NCBI RefSeq assembly: GCF_048771995.1 | Contig: NC_133024.1 | Location: 7,514,001 to 7,578,000, forward strand | DNA: 64,000 bases | Reading direction: 5' to 3' | Origin: Taeniopygia guttata | Lineage: Eukaryota; Chordata; Aves; Passeriformes; Estrildidae | Part shown: piece after piece, positions 28,336 through 41,643 of the stretch | Layout of the letters: each line of letters begins with the position of its first letter | Position numbering within the stretch: position 1 is the stretch's first letter | The notes under the pieces: generated by a model | The model's database searches: none | What the model was told of the DNA's origin: nothing | The model's input: only the letters and a program-made list of their open reading frames with translations | Position numbers and translations under genes: made by a program

Positions 28336-29178
28336 TTCAGAAATTATTGGAAAAGTTCCTTTGATATACCAGGAGCCTAAAATCTGTGTACATTAACCAC
28401 TCCTTATGAAGAAGTACTTTAAGCTTAAAGATACATCTTAAAGTGTCCAAAAATAGACTGCTGTCCAGCAGGTCCCAAAATTATCACTACTGGTATGTTG
28501 TTCAGTGAGCCCAGTTGAAATGTTGCAGTCAAATGTCTCTTTCAAATTTGTAATATTGACTTCAATGCACAGTGGAACATGACTTTGAAAGATAAACATA
28601 CTGCAAAATAAGGGATGGTCAGTGTAAATCCTGTAGCACAAAGCAAAAATCCCAGCAGTTCATACAGTAGTATAAAACCTGATCCATGAGAATGAAAAAA
28701 CTTGTTTTCTTACATGGAAAGAGAAAACCATGTTTTATTTGTCTGAGTTAAAATAAGAATACTGTGCAGAGACTAAGATTCAGCAATAAACACAGTTGCT
28801 GCCTCTTGATAATGAATATATTGTTTCCAAAAGGGTGGTAGATCAGGCAAGGAGTATGAGTTTTAACAATATTGGTCTGACTGTGAGTTTTGTTAATGCA
28901 GAGGTTCATATCTTCTTGCAGCTCTTCAAAATTGATCTGTTAGTTAAAGGTTTCCTACCCAGGAGTTTAAAATTCCCTATAGTGGTAAGTATTGGAAAAA
29001 TCACCTTCACTTTTCTTTTTTTTCCTGTCTTTACCTTGTCATTTAGTGTCACCAGCTGTCACCAATGTGAAAGCTTCATACCAGTGAAGTAGATGTAGTG
29101 GTTATCAAATCTACTTAATTAATATTTATTTACTCACTAAATTGCTTCATTAGATTAAGTATTATTCTTTTTATCTAT

Positions 29179-29400
29179 TGTACTGGGTCCAGCTGGGGTG
29201 GAGTTAATTTTCCTCCTAGCAGCCTGTATGACACCATGTTTTGTAATTGTGTCTGAAACTCTCTCATATTTTGGCTATGGCTGAGCAGAGCCAAGGTTGT
29301 CTCTACTCCCCATTCTGACTCCCACAGTGAGCATGGTAGGACAAAGTCAGGTCAGAGGGATATTCCATGCCATATAACATCATGCTTAACAATGAAAAAA
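29179..29400 (+). mobile_element. ERV LTR fragment (avian ERVL-like)
   Basis: It starts TGTACTGGGTCCAGCTGG at 29179. It contains GGAGTTAATTTTCCTCC, the ATTTTGGCTATGGCTGAGCA block, and near the end GGGATATTCCATGCCATAT and CATCATGCTTAACAATGA. These blocks, in this order, are known to me from a widespread avian LTR (the U3 part). Only the 5' portion of the LTR is present and no internal viral region is adjacent. It is an old, incomplete fossil. The exact family name is uncertain. Confidence 0.68.
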
Positions 29401-29718
29401 CATTGGAACAACACTGGCTTGCATTTTATTGAACCTTTGGAATTCCTTGCTATGGTTTGGAAGTGGTGGTGTCAATGTAAGAGCTATGGCACCTCTGTAG
29501 GAGTCACTGGGTGTGTGTTTGTCCCTATACAGCTTTAATGGCAACAAAGTCACATTCTTTGGAAATTTGGAAGGGAAATTTAGAGCACCCTTTCCCAGCT
29601 CCCTGCAACCAGGCTCCAGCGTCGCAGGCAAATGCGCTGCTCTCACACCTTTAGTAGACAGATTTCTATACAAAGTTTGAGAGGTGAACGTGTTTCTCAT
29701 TCTTCAGCAAGTCAGGAT

Positions 29719-30035
29719 AAAATCATAGACAGTTAAAGGGCTGGAAGGGACTTTAGAGACCATCTTTTTCCAAACTCCTGCCACGGGCAGGGACACCTTC
29801 CACTAGACCAGGTTGCTCCAAGCCCCATCAAACCTGGCCTTGAACACCCCCAGCGATGGGGTACCCACAGCTTCTCTGAGAAACCTGTGCCAGGGCATCA
29901 CCACTCTCTCAAGGAAAAATTTCTTTCTAATATCTAACCTAAATTTTCCCTCCTTTAATTTGAACCCATTATTCTATCACTATAGGTCTTGACAAAATGT
30001 CCCTCTTCAGCCTCCCAGTATATACTCACAGTTCC
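29719..30035 (-). mobile_element. CR1 LINE 3' fragment
   Basis: The + strand gives a clear reverse-orientation CR1 end: AATCATAGACAGTTAAAGG, GGCTGGAAGGGACTTTAGAG, ACGGGCAGGGACACCTTCC, ACTAGACCAGGTTGCTCCA and CACCACTCTCTCAAGG. This is one of the better-preserved copies in the window. It is 5'-truncated, with no coding capacity in the retained part. Confidence 0.93.
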
Positions 30036-33000
30036 TTTCAACAGCTTAAATAGTGCTTAACAGACTCTTTCTTCACTGTAACATGCAAAATTTCACATTA
30101 CAGTAGAGAAGAGTAAACAATGAGTTTCTTTAAGAAAGAAAAAATTTAATAATTAATACCTGAATTACTCATAGTTGACAGATTTTTTTCCATATTGTGT
30201 CATAGTTTAGTCTATACATTGTGGTGTTTTCAAAATACATTACCTTTTCTCTTTTTTTTTTTTCATTTTACCTTTTTTGATATTTCTTGTATTTTTTAAC
30301 TGGATTGTATTTTTTTATAGTTTTCTGGCTTAGCCTTCCAACATGTTTAACTTTCATCCGACCAAACCTAAATCTCACTTTGGACACAATGTCTCCTAAT
30401 TCTCTGTATTTTTATTTTTTAACAGATGATTGAACATTTTAGTTATTAGAAATTAAGTTAAAATTCAGCTTCTGTCCTTTATTTAACAAATGGTTTGTCT
30501 CCATTTCTGTGATTTCTGAATGACCAAGTATATTTTGTTGACTTTCCCAGGGGTGGTGTAAATGCCATTTACAACCTCATCTGTTTCAAAAGCATCATGT
30601 TTTTTCATGTATTTATAGGAGATGGCTTGAAACAATTTTTAAACAAAAATATCTCTAAGTATTTAAATTCGTTTCACATAATTTCTAGCCAATACAGAAC
30701 ATATGAAATTATACATCAGGAAGAAATTATATTATAATTCCATTATACTTTTACTTCTCAAGTGTTTAGAATTTGTATAAATATTATCATTTGTACAGTT
30801 GTACTATTACACCATTTAATAGGCATTTTACTAGCCTGCTTCCCCATTAAATGTTACCCTTTTTCTTTATATTTGACTTTTCATGTGTTCACATGTGACT
30901 GCAGTGAAAATCATTTTTTTGTGAGAGATTATGCTGTTTTCAGCCTCCACATACTCTTTTTTTTTTTGAAAATGCTGCAAAAATACAAGTGGTGACACAA
31001 TTTGACTTTATTATTTGTGACCTTGCTTTTCTCTTGGATAAACTTGATCTTAAAGTCTCAAAGAAAACCAGCAAGAACAAGTATTACTGGGTGAGAGAAG
31101 GAAAATGCAGGATCTTAGTGTCCCAAAATGAAACTCTAAGCTCATGGAAGAAAGTCAGACAAGTGCTACAGTGTAGGAAAAGATTTTACTTAAGAAATAA
31201 TAAAAACAGAAAAAATTAAAATAAACTAGATTATATTGTTGTATCTGTTTATTTAGTAGCAATCATCAATCATGGTTATTATTTCTTGCTCCTGGAAAAG
31301 AAATAGAAGCTTAATATTTGTTATAAAATATGTGGGATTCATTCAGCATTTACAGATTCTTAATGTTGCATCTGTCTTGTTCTGCCGACTTAAATCTCTA
31401 AAAACTTGTAAGATTTAAAAGTCCTTATTTTTTCAGAGCAGAAACTTTCAGACCATTTTATAGCAGACTCTGCTAAAAGTTTTTGTTCCCAAGACAATCA
31501 GTAAATACATATGGATTTATTTCAGTTGGTAGTAACAGGAAAATCTTGCAATACAGTTGTACACTAACAATGATTCCTAAAATTCTATTTTCAACTCAAT
31601 ATAATCTTATAATTTTAAATTCAAGTTCAGTCTTTTGTGACTGAAACAGTTTAATTTTCCATTTATAATTTGAAGAATTGACAGAGGTATGAGAGAGGGA
31701 ACTGCAGCCTTTTAGCAATAGAATTTCAAACTTGGTTCCACTTCTGCAATCTTTCATCAATTCTATATGTAAATGAAAAAAAAAGCAGAGATCTCAAATC
31801 CATCTGCTGGGCTTGTACTTAATAAGACATATTTTTAGAGGTAAATTGATTCAAAATGTGTTGTTTCTGCAAAGTTAGGAGAAAATCAAGGGGTTTGCTT
31901 TTTTGCTTTTATAACTTTTCTATTGAAATAATTGATATATATGTTAGTTGGAAATGCTAAAACATTTGTGTAATTGTATAGTTTTAGATGAATACAACTG
32001 AAAATGCAGATATGTTTGCAAGTTTTTAAATGCTTTTTGCAGAATTGCACTGAATCATCCCATTCCCATTGCCTGTCCCTTCCTTCCTACAAGGGAAAAC
32101 ATATATGAAATCTGAAATATTGGTCACTTCTGTAAGGGTTCTCTAAGCCCCGATTTTTTACATCACTACATTTGATCTGTTTCTAATAATTGTTATGCTT
32201 TTGCAATGTTTTAGACTGACTTAAAGAGCAAGTTTTTTTCTCTTTTTGTTTTTGTTTGTTTCTTTTCCTCCAAACCATATGAAATCTGTCAGAGTTGATT
32301 TACAGTGAGATGTAAATCCTTCCACACAGACTAGTCCAGTTGCCCAGTTCTCATTGGTTTTTCAGTGGCAATTCCAATTTTTAAATGAAGACAAATTGAT
32401 GCTGAAGTCTTGTAATAGAAAAAAGCCATAAAATTTCAAATATCATTGTTAATATCTCTGCTGTGTTTGATATCAGATTTTTTTTTCCCAATTTACATAG
32501 GCATTAAAGAAAAGAAGTTGTTGATAGATTCAACAGCAGAGAGATATAAAATATTTTCCCATTCAGTATCTTGGGAGCGTTTAAAGAGTTTTGAAATAAA
32601 AAACAATTTGAACACAATGACCCAAATTTGAACTCTTGTTCAAATAGATGAGCCCAGTTATTTGAATCTTTGAGAAAATAATTATATGCTTAGTTGTTTT
32701 CAAAATCCAACAGCATTTTCTTCATCCTTCTGTGCTACCTGTCAGCTACTGCTAAAATAATTATTGTGTTAAAAATAAGACCAAGAAACCAATTGTACTT
32801 AATTTTGTTTATTTATCATCTTGTCAATTTCCAATGTGAAAAGTTAATTTGACACAAGAAGCTAAATGGATTATCATAGAGGTCTGACCTGAATATCTCT
32901 CCACATGTATCTAAAATAATATAAGTTACTTTTAGTTCAGTAGTTATTTAGAGGGTCATGTACAGAGGACAAGAAAATAAGAATGACCAAATCATTTAGT

Positions 33001-36000
33001 ATTCTAACTTGACATCTGTGTTACCTGGTTTGGGGAATCTTTTAAAATGAAGTAGAAGTGTTGCCTTGTCATACCTTTCCTCCAAAACCCACACATAATT
33101 GTTGTCTTGCTGCTACATTAAGTAAAAAGTGGGATTTTTCAAAGGATTCTGCACTGATATAAATCTTTTTAAAGTCAGGCTAAGCTTCTACTGAAAGCTG
33201 CACTACAAATTTCAAAAGGAAAGGAGCAAGGCTGAGGCTGAAAGTTTTTGGAAGGATGTGTAGATAATTTTTAACATCAAAAAAATGTCATGCTGCCAAT
33301 ATGCTTTGGAATATCTATATTTAGAGAGTAAGTTTATTCTCACATTTGACACACTGAGCACTATGTAAATGCTTATCAGTTCTCTTTTACAGCCTCTCCA
33401 GTCTCAGCTTTCACCTCATTTTGTGAGTGAATGGCAAGGATTTCAGATTTACTTCTTCCTATCTTCTCCCTTTATTTGTGTAATCTGTTTCTGACCCACG
33501 TATCTGATTTTCCTTTACTCTGCCTGATGTGGGCAACAGAAAAGTAACCACATGAGGTGGCAACAAAAGGTATAATAATAGAGAAATTTGAGGGTTTGTT
33601 TCTTATGATCTGGCCTGCAGAATCTCAGGCAGTTAAGAATGTTATATCCACAGCACAGATACGCAGGAGAACAAATGCTTCATAAAGCCAGATTGGATTT
33701 CACGTACAGATTTCCAAAATCATTCCAATCTTTGTATTATTGATTGTGTAAGTTAGCAACAGAGATAATTATTTCTCCTTGAGCATTTCTTACTTCTCAT
33801 GTTATGGAGATACCTATAGTTAGGGTTTTTCAGAGTCTTAAGAAAAGAGATCAGTTTAAATATCTATTGGTCTAAAAGAGATAGATATTTAGCAAGAGGA
33901 CCTGAGGATTTTAAAGTACTTAAATTTCAGGGAAACAAATGCTATTCATATTTTTAATAGTTAAAATTTAATGGCCTTTTAAGGAAGCCAACCTGTAGAA
34001 CAGGGCACAGCAATGCTTATCAAGATCTGCAGTCAAGAGTGTTCATTGAACAGTTGAAATAACATTAATGAAATACAGATCTTAATGGTTTAATTATTTG
34101 AATATGAATATTCCCATTTTACATATTTTTTGAGACAAAAATCTCTGAATATTCATCAGGAATTACAGTTTTCTAAGTATCATGGACAAACTTCGGAAAG
34201 AGTGCTGGAAACTACACAAAAGATGAAGATGGAGTTTAATACAGATAACTTTGCCCAGATTTTTCCCCATATTTTGCAGAAGTGGTTTACATAGGACACA
34301 TAGAGGCTAAACTACCCCATATCTAAGTTCTTGTTTCAGACCTTTCCCTGTTCTGTGTTTTGTGGCCCTTTAACCTGCAAACAGAGATGAAGGTTTTCTT
34401 TCAAACTTCTTTGGAAACAAATACATACTGACAAAGCCCTGTGATGTATAGTATAGAAAACTTCGTTTGCATTTATTCTATCATTCAGAACAAAAGGTAA
34501 GAATGAAAGAGGAGAATCATTCCCCTGACACTTGAATTTTATTTTCAATGCTTCCATATAAGCCTACAAGGCACACAAATCTTTATACACAGCAATGTTC
34601 CTGTGATTTGTTTTATTCATAGAAACTATTACATTGTGGTAAATTTATTGCTGTTTTCAGTGACTGCTCCACACTGGCATCAATTTACATCAATTAATCA
34701 GAGAATTCAGAGAAGCAATAATGCTGCTACTTCCCCTTGACCTTTGTCTTTTTCCTGCCCATTTTGCCATGCAGTGTTATCAGCTGAGTTGACTCTGATT
34801 CTTTCCCTTGTGTGCTATATCTGTTCTTAACTCATCCCATTTACTGGTCACAGAGAAGTTTGCATTGACATGCTCTTTCCATTGCTCAGATGGTTCATGC
34901 TGTTTTCTGTTTTCTTCTTGATTGTTATTGTCTTCACTTTGTTTTTCCACGATCCACACCTTTTTTCCCCTGAAAAAGGGGAACATAAGGAAGTAGGTGC
35001 ATGTAGTTCTTTAAACTCAGCTAATTAACTCAATGTAGTCTATCAGTTTATTTTTTGAATGCAAAGCATCATGTTATTCCCATTTTATCTAATTTTAATT
35101 TACTAAAAATAAGACATTTATGATAAAATATTTATTTATGATATTTAGTCAGTGTAGAAGGATTTGATTCCAGAAGCAAATTCTTACCCTCACCATAGGG
35201 TCTCTAAAGTTAGGTGAAAATCTTCCTTTATTCTCCAAGCCTGTTGCTGGCTCTGTGATCACTTCTGCTGAAGTCAACTGGATTAATCACAGATTTCCTT
35301 TCTGGATACTTTTAATTATCCCCACTTTTTATTATAATATATTCAGAAACATATTTCTCTGAGTCTGACTTAAAATAAGATTCTTTGATTCTCTGTTGGA
35401 AACTGTTGAGAAGAGAAAGTGAATGTTGAGCTGCTGCCAACCAGTCAGACAAGACTGGCCTGACCCAGAAAAGAACCTCACAGTGCCATCCTGTGAGATC
35501 TTCCTGGATATGCTGAAACAAGGAGAGTTTTTTGTTTGCTTTAAAAAGGCCTTGCTCCAAATTGAGGGAAAGGTGATATATTCCAGTTTCGCTTTCTGTG
35601 CAATTTTTTTTTTCCCCAAGACAGTCTGAAGAGCTATTGCTAATGACAGCACTGCCTTTTAAATTACTTTTCTGATATAGACTTGTTAACATGAAAGCAG
35701 ATTACTCGCCAGCAATTTACTTTGATCTTTTAATTGAATAGTTCAGCTTAATCCATATTTCTGAACACTTTTCATGGAATGTATAAAATCTATAAGGGAT
35801 TTATACTTTTTTTCTTCCTATTTGTTATGGTCTTCCTGGAAGTCAGAATTTAAACTATGAGTGCACAAAGCAACATAGATATTTCCTCATGTGATGGGAA
35901 TCTAAAACTTCTCAGAACCTTTTTTCAGTTTCAATATGGTTTTCCACACAAAGTAGATGTATTGGTTACCTCATCCATTACTATATTATCCATTACTTTA

Positions 36001-36997
36001 TTATTTTGCACATTATACATCTCCTCTGTTCAGTGATCACCCCTAGGAAGCTTGTTGGGTGTGCATGTGAAAGTTCTCGGGCAGTGTCTCAGAGCAAACA
36101 CCCAGATGACTCCACAAGATGTTCCCACTACAGTAAATCTTCCAATGTGATGAGGCCACCAGACATCAACTCAGAGATTTCAATAATTGCTAGCTCAATA
36201 CACACTTAGACCCAGGATTTGGGGAATGTTCAGGGACTGAAGGCACATACCAGGTCCAATTCCCTTCTCTATCTTCCCACCTTTGACATACCACAGCCAA
36301 ATGGAGACCTACATAACCTAGGCCAAGACTTGTTCCATGTCCTTGAAAGCAGGTTGGGGTTCTTCCAGTTTGGTTTTGGAGGGCTTGGGATGGTCAATTA
36401 GTTGGATTTTTAATTATCATAAACTGTATGACTTCAGGAGGGAAATGGAGACGCTGTTCCTTCATACCTTTGTTTTTATTAAAACAAGTATTCCCAAATT
36501 TGTTCTACACTTGTGTGTTCTACAGCATAGTTTTCTCTCCACCTCTAATCCAATTTAAATAAAATAATACTGCTCAATCTGACATCTTTAATACTGCATG
36601 CCCTTTTAAAATTTTGTGAGCTTCTCTAAGAACCTCAGGATAAGAAATAACATTCCAGAAAACAGAATATTCAACAAGTCCTCCAAGCTGGGTTATTCTG
36701 GAAACTGGTGAAAAGAGGATGAATACAAAGACTATGCACTCCTTTGCTCCCCTAACTCCTCTGCTGAGCTATGTCTTGCTGAGTCAAGCATGCACAAGAA
36801 GATCATTGAAGAGAGAGTAACACATTAATGATGTATATTATGTGACTTTTAGTCAAGCAACATTTAATAATGAATTACACAAATAATTAAATTTTTCTAA
36901 CTAAAACTTCTGATAACTTTTTTAGGAGATGAGGTCCATGTTTTTCCCTTCATATGAAGTGTCACAGCTGGGTGACCACTACCATGGATATTTTTCA

Positions 36998-37002
<5 letters not shown>
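30036..37002. other. 7-kb intergenic stretch, no gene seen
   Basis: AT-rich single-copy sequence. Short open frames on both strands (for example 35312-35692 minus) show no recognisable domain, no codon-like bias and no splice framework. No transposon or RNA gene was recognised. Confidence 0.55.

Positions 37003-37032
<30 letters not shown>
37003..37032. repeat. Poly-T tract (30 T)
   Basis: Thirty consecutive T, placed within 10 bases of the truncated 5' end of a CR1 copy. It is the longest homopolymer in the window. Confidence 0.95.
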
Positions 37033-37037
<5 letters not shown>

Positions 37038-37040
37038 GGT

Positions 37041-37506
37041 GTTACTGCAATCCAGCTGTGGGGTCCCCAGCACAGGAGTAACATGGACCTGTTGGAGCAC
37101 ATCCAAAGAAGGGCCATCAAGCTGATCAGAGGGATGGAGCACCTCTCCTATAAGGAAAGGCTGAGAGAATTGGAATTGTTCAGCCTGGAACAGCCTGGAA
37201 CATCATTGGGGTGACCTAATTGTGGCGTTCCAGTACCTGAAGAGAGCCAACAGAAAAGATGAAGAGAGACTGTTTACTAGCACCTGGAGGGACAGGACAA
37301 GGGGGAATGGATTCACACTAAAAGATGGTAGGTTTAGATTGTATTTCAGAAAGAAATTCTTTACTTTGGGGGTGGTAAGGCGTAGGCATGGGCTGGATGG
37401 GGCTCTGAGCAACCTCATCTAGTGGAAGGTGTCCCTGTCCATAGCAGGAAGGTTGAATGAGATGATCTTAAAGTTCCCTTTCAATCCAGGCCAGTCTGTG
37501 ATTCTA
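37041..37506 (+). mobile_element. CR1 LINE 3' fragment
   Basis: Sense-orientation CR1. It includes GTTACTGCAATCCAGCTGTG, GGGTCCCCAGCACAGGAGTA, ACATGGACCTGTTGGAGCAC and TATAAGGAAAGGCTGAGAGA, and ends CAGTCTGTGATTCTACC. It carries a small local tandem repeat (CAGCCTGGAA twice near 37180-37200). Its last 460 bases or so are kept, and the 5' end abuts the poly-T tract. Confidence 0.95.
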
Positions 37507-38639
37507 CCATTACTGAGAAGTTGTTCTTCCATATGATCTCCATTTTAAACTTCTTCTTTTAAATTGATCCTTTTGGTGAAAATAGCTCATAATCCCTTTC
37601 TGTACCTTCACAGCAGATTTTTGATTTGGTTTTTTGTCTTCTCTGGATGTCTGCATAGGGAAAGGGACAGACACTTTAGACATCTGAAAGGAGCTGTCAA
37701 AAGAAAGCTGATTTTCATTTTTTTGATAGGTCAGTGCAAGTCTGTGGGGGGTGACAAAATGTTTTCCCACAGAGAGCCAGTCATTAATGTAAGGTCAGGT
37801 TTTAAGTATGTTTGTGATAGTCTGGAATTAGAGGAATTATCTAAGTACAACATCCCCTCTCCTCCTATGTCAGCAGTCTTTTCACCCTGTGCTGGAGCCT
37901 GATCAAGCAAGGATATAAAAGCAGCCCAATAAGGCTACAAAACTGGAATTGCAGAAACGGATGCAGTATAAATGACCTAAATTGTGAAGCCATTAGATTT
38001 CCACCCTGTCAAAGGCTTATTTCTTTAAAAATTGTCTAACCTAAAGTTTCACTTGTATGGCTATAGTAATTATTATAAAAACCTATATTATCAACATTAA
38101 ATAAATTGTCATCTTTCTCTGAGTTTTATCACATTAATAGAGTATTTGCCTTTATATAATTTAAAGTATTTTAAAATCATGTTGTATTATTTTATCATAA
38201 AGTTCATAAGTAGAGCCATAAAACTACAGTTTAGAAAATAACATGCAACTGATTTTATTCGTTTCAACTGAGTAATCTAATTTATTTTTAATTTTGCATT
38301 ATTTCCTTAGGTGATTAATTTCTTTGCTGCAGGGTGTCCATGACCTGTGAATATTCACAACTTGCAGTAGGTGGTAGTAAACTGTTAGTAACAGTGGTTA
38401 AAGCTCACCCTTTTCCTGAATGGATCATACAATTTCATCAGTTTAGTCATGCAGTAAACCTTCCAAATCCAACTTTCAAGAGTCCTATCAATCTACAAAG
38501 GAAATTAAAGTAAAAAGAAAATTTTAGGATTATGCTGAAAATTAAAAAAAAAAAAATGCAACTAAGACTGCAGAAGAAGAATGAACAAGAAAAGTATTTA
38601 TACAAGGAATAAAAGTAGAAGCAAATGAAGTCAATGTCT
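37507..38639. other. Intergenic DNA, no gene seen
   Basis: AT-rich sequence between two CR1 copies, with no exon or RNA gene recognised. Confidence 0.55.
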
Positions 38640-39137
38640 AGAGGGCAGTTTGCAGTCACAGGATGTGCTCATCATTAAAAGGCATAGAAATGGCCTGGAA
38701 TAAACTCCATAATGTTCAACCAAGTTCAACAAGTCCAAAGTCCAGCATCTGGGGTGAAGTAACCCAATGTCCCAGTACGGATTGAACCTGACAAGCTGAT
38801 AGGGATTTCTAATTGCTGCCTTCAGATATCTAAGGGATGATTGCAGAGAAGGCAAATGGATTCTTCCCAGAATTGCAAAGGCAAAGCCCAAGAGGCAACA
38901 AACACAAATTGCCGCAGCTGATATTCCAATAAGACACAGAGGGGAGGATAAAATCACTATGCAGGGAGTCAATGCATAGTGTTTATGGAGCCTTCCACCT
39001 CGGAAATGTTTAGATCTTGCCTTGACATGGCCCTGAACAGCCTGATCTAATTTCACTTAACCCTGTCTCAAGCAGGAGCGGGACCAGGTGCTTGTCATAG
39101 GTCTCTTCCAGCATAAACCTCTCTGTTTCTGTAATTC
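38640..39137 (+). mobile_element. Old, internally deleted CR1 LINE copy
   Basis: Several CR1 blocks occur in order but are strongly diverged: CAACAAGTCCAAAGTCCAGC with CCCAGTACGG (the upstream part), then GCTGCCTTCAGATATCTAAGG and CCAAGAGGCAACAAACACAA, then CCTCGGAAATGTTTAGATC and a degraded tail ending TCTGTTTCTGTAATTC. The jump between the first and second groups implies an internal deletion. The left edge is approximate. The 141-residue minus-strand frame over it is antisense repeat sequence and not a gene. Confidence 0.75.
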
Positions 39138-39819
39138 CTGACTGCTGGCAAGCAAGCATTGGCACACTGTTGAATTCTGCTCCCCTCATATGGAAGGTTT
39201 ACAAATGAAAATGTGGAAACATAGGTTCTTATATTGTTTTACAGCCAGCTCATACGAGTTCAGACTATAATATTTTGCAAACAAATTAATCCAAGAACTC
39301 ACTTTTAATTACTATTGCCTCAGTGTCCAAGGCTTGCCTATTAAGTATTGCTACCATGGCCTTATAGCCAAATAAAATTGTTTAGCAAATGACTTCATTT
39401 GCAGGAGTCACAACTCCAACTTGAGACTACCCATGCTAAGTTATATCTTTGGCCAGGCTGTAATCAATCTGTGTGAACTGTAAGTGGCCACAGGTTTTAC
39501 TCCTCTGGGCTAATCTCTTCACCATTAGAGCGTAAAGTCAGAATTTAAAATGCAGTGGCATCTTTGGGTAATAGTGTTTGTCTTTTATTAGTTATGTATG
39601 GTATCGATACAAATAGCAAAATTATGCAAAGTATGAGAGAGGAATCAAAGTCCATCTGCACAAAACTCCTCCAACTTGTAATAAAAAATATTTGATTAGG
39701 GATAAGACAGGACTAAACTAGTATTGTTTCAGGCAGCATGGGCAATTGCAGTGATTTAACCTTACCTGGCTGCCAGATGCCCACTCAGAAGATTCCTCAG
39801 TGCTCTCCTCAACGCAGCA

Positions 39820-39955
39820 GGGCAAAAATAATTCATAGCCATCCTCAGGGGGTGCAAGGAGATGAGGACTGAGGGCTTGTGGTCAGTCCATAACAGCTCT
39901 CTGTCATTCCCTCCTCTTCACATCCTTCCCCTACTCCCTGCGGTGGCACAACTCT
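39820..39955. mobile_element. Possible ERV-derived scrap
   Basis: The stretch around GTCAGTCCATAACAGCTCTC and CCCTCCTCTTCACATCC resembles a piece of avian LTR-type repeat that I know only loosely. There are no clear ends and no internal viral sequence. It could equally be unrelated unique DNA. Confidence 0.25.
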
Positions 39956-41257
39956 GCTAGGTGTGGGATAACCTAATAGCTGAGCCAAGTGAATTATTTA
40001 GAGACATCATCAATTTTTGTGATAGAGTCAGTGTTCAGAAAGGTGTCAAAACTTAAACCCCTTGAAATGAAGGGTATTAAAATTATCGCTGAGAAAGCAC
40101 AAAAAGTTACAAAGACACTACTGTGCCACAGTTTAGCAGTGCTCAGCACTACAAATATGATCTGGTCATGAGTATGCATCTATATCTACACACATTTGTA
40201 TTCATATATGTGTGTGTCTGTGATATACAATATATACAAAAGCAATTCCTACTCTATCTAGCATGATGACCCAGAGATCGAATCCGTTTGCAAGATACAG
40301 ACTCAGTTTTCTCTTGCTCTGTCAGGGCAGTATGATTAAGCTGCACTGAATTTAGTTTTAAAAACTTTGGGTATAAGTAAATAATTATTTCTTTTTATCA
40401 AGGTGAAATATTACTATATTGCTTTCATTATGGTATGATATTACACTAAATGAAGGTCAGGCCAAGATTTTGTTTTTGATTTAGAGCTTTATATAATTTC
40501 AAATGGCAATCCTTTCAAATACCACAGTTCTCAAAGAATGGACAGAGAACTGCTATGTCATCCAGGAGTCTCATTTCAAGACTTTCTCATTTCTTCCCAA
40601 TTTATATTATCTCCATTTCTGTCAATTAATAGATAGTAAAGCTTCTCTCTTCCAAAGATTGACCCAGAAGTTTCCCTTTCCTTTGACAGGCAGGAATATG
40701 GCTGGTGTGTTCAGATTCTCCACAAGGAAGACTGTCATACCACAAATCTGGGTTTGGTGCTCTGATTGAGAGTCAAAAACAGTAACCCCCAGAGCCCAAA
40801 ACATAGAATCAGTATGACTTTACTTTTCTGAAACTCAAGCGTTTTGACAGGTTAAATTTATAACCAGATGGTTACACTGGTTACTACACTGCCTGTTAAT
40901 TTACTCCTGCTCTACTATCGTAGTAGCGCTTGCCATCCACAGTGCTTTAACTTTATCAAGGACTTGCATCCCATAGCACATTTATGCCTGGCAAGAAAAT
41001 ACAAAACAAGCATGCATTTCATAATGTCTTCTCTGATTAGTTCTCCAGTTCTGTGGTCAAAGAACCATGCCTTACACAGATTAAATTTGTGCTGCTGAAT
41101 TGCTGTTCAGTGCTGAACACGTTGCTGAGCTATGACACGTTACTAAACAATTCATTTCCCAGCACTTCCTTTATAAATAAAATTACTTTTAAAGGAACTT
41201 TTTAAGCATAATGAGGAAAGATATGTCTTTCACTGTTGTCTTCATGATTTCCCTTAG

Positions 41258-41275
41258 GATAATTAAGGAATTATC
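41258..41275. promoter_or_regulatory. Inverted GATA-type repeat upstream of TMPRSS15
   Basis: GATAATT and AATTATC form perfect 7-base arms around AAGG, about 280 bases upstream of the TATA-like box. GATA4 and HNF1 are established regulators of small-intestinal genes, and this site looks like two opposed GATA half-sites with an AT core. The functional role is inference only. Confidence 0.3.
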
Positions 41276-41554
41276 AAAAGAAAATTATATAGGCAATAAA
41301 TTTGGCAGCAATATTTTATATTGTCACTTAAAAATATCAAATTACAAGAAATAGTGCAAATTCAGTGACTAACCTTACATTTCTGTGGGTTTGCTTGTTC
41401 TTTATCTGAGACAAGTATCTTCAGTGCTTCTTCTTTGAGTGGATTTCTTTTTCTTCTTATTTGCATATCCTGTGCATGATTATGACTGCTCAGGAATGTT
41501 GTAAAAACCTATGTCAGTGAAGTTTTATGATGTAATTCATTTACAAGCATCTCC

Positions 41555-41561
41555 TATAAAT
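41555..41561 (+). promoter_or_regulatory. TMPRSS15: Candidate TATA box of TMPRSS15
   Basis: TATAAAT lies 89 bases before the start codon, which would place transcription start near 41585 and give a 5' untranslated region of about 60 bases. A CDX-like TTTATGA element sits at about 41524. The alternative is that CTTCTCAG at about 41596 is a splice acceptor joining an upstream untranslated exon, in which case this box is irrelevant. Confidence 0.4.
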
Positions 41562-41643
41562 ATCTGTTCATGTGGATTATTATTTTCCTTCTCAGGCTGT
41601 GTCTTTTGTCAGTCCTTAATTCACAGAAGTTTTTGAGACAGAA

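Larger units (their letters stand above)
39138..41520. other. Upstream flank of TMPRSS15, no second gene seen
   Basis: No coding exon was seen in the 2.4 kb before the promoter region. It contains a possible LTR-derived scrap (39820-39955). It also contains a perfect inverted repeat of GATA-type half-sites at 41258-41275, about 370 bases before the start codon. A 5' non-coding exon could lie here but cannot be recognised from sequence alone. Confidence 0.5.

Noticed and set aside
38631-39056. 141-residue minus-strand open frame
   Set aside because: It is antisense to an old CR1 copy.
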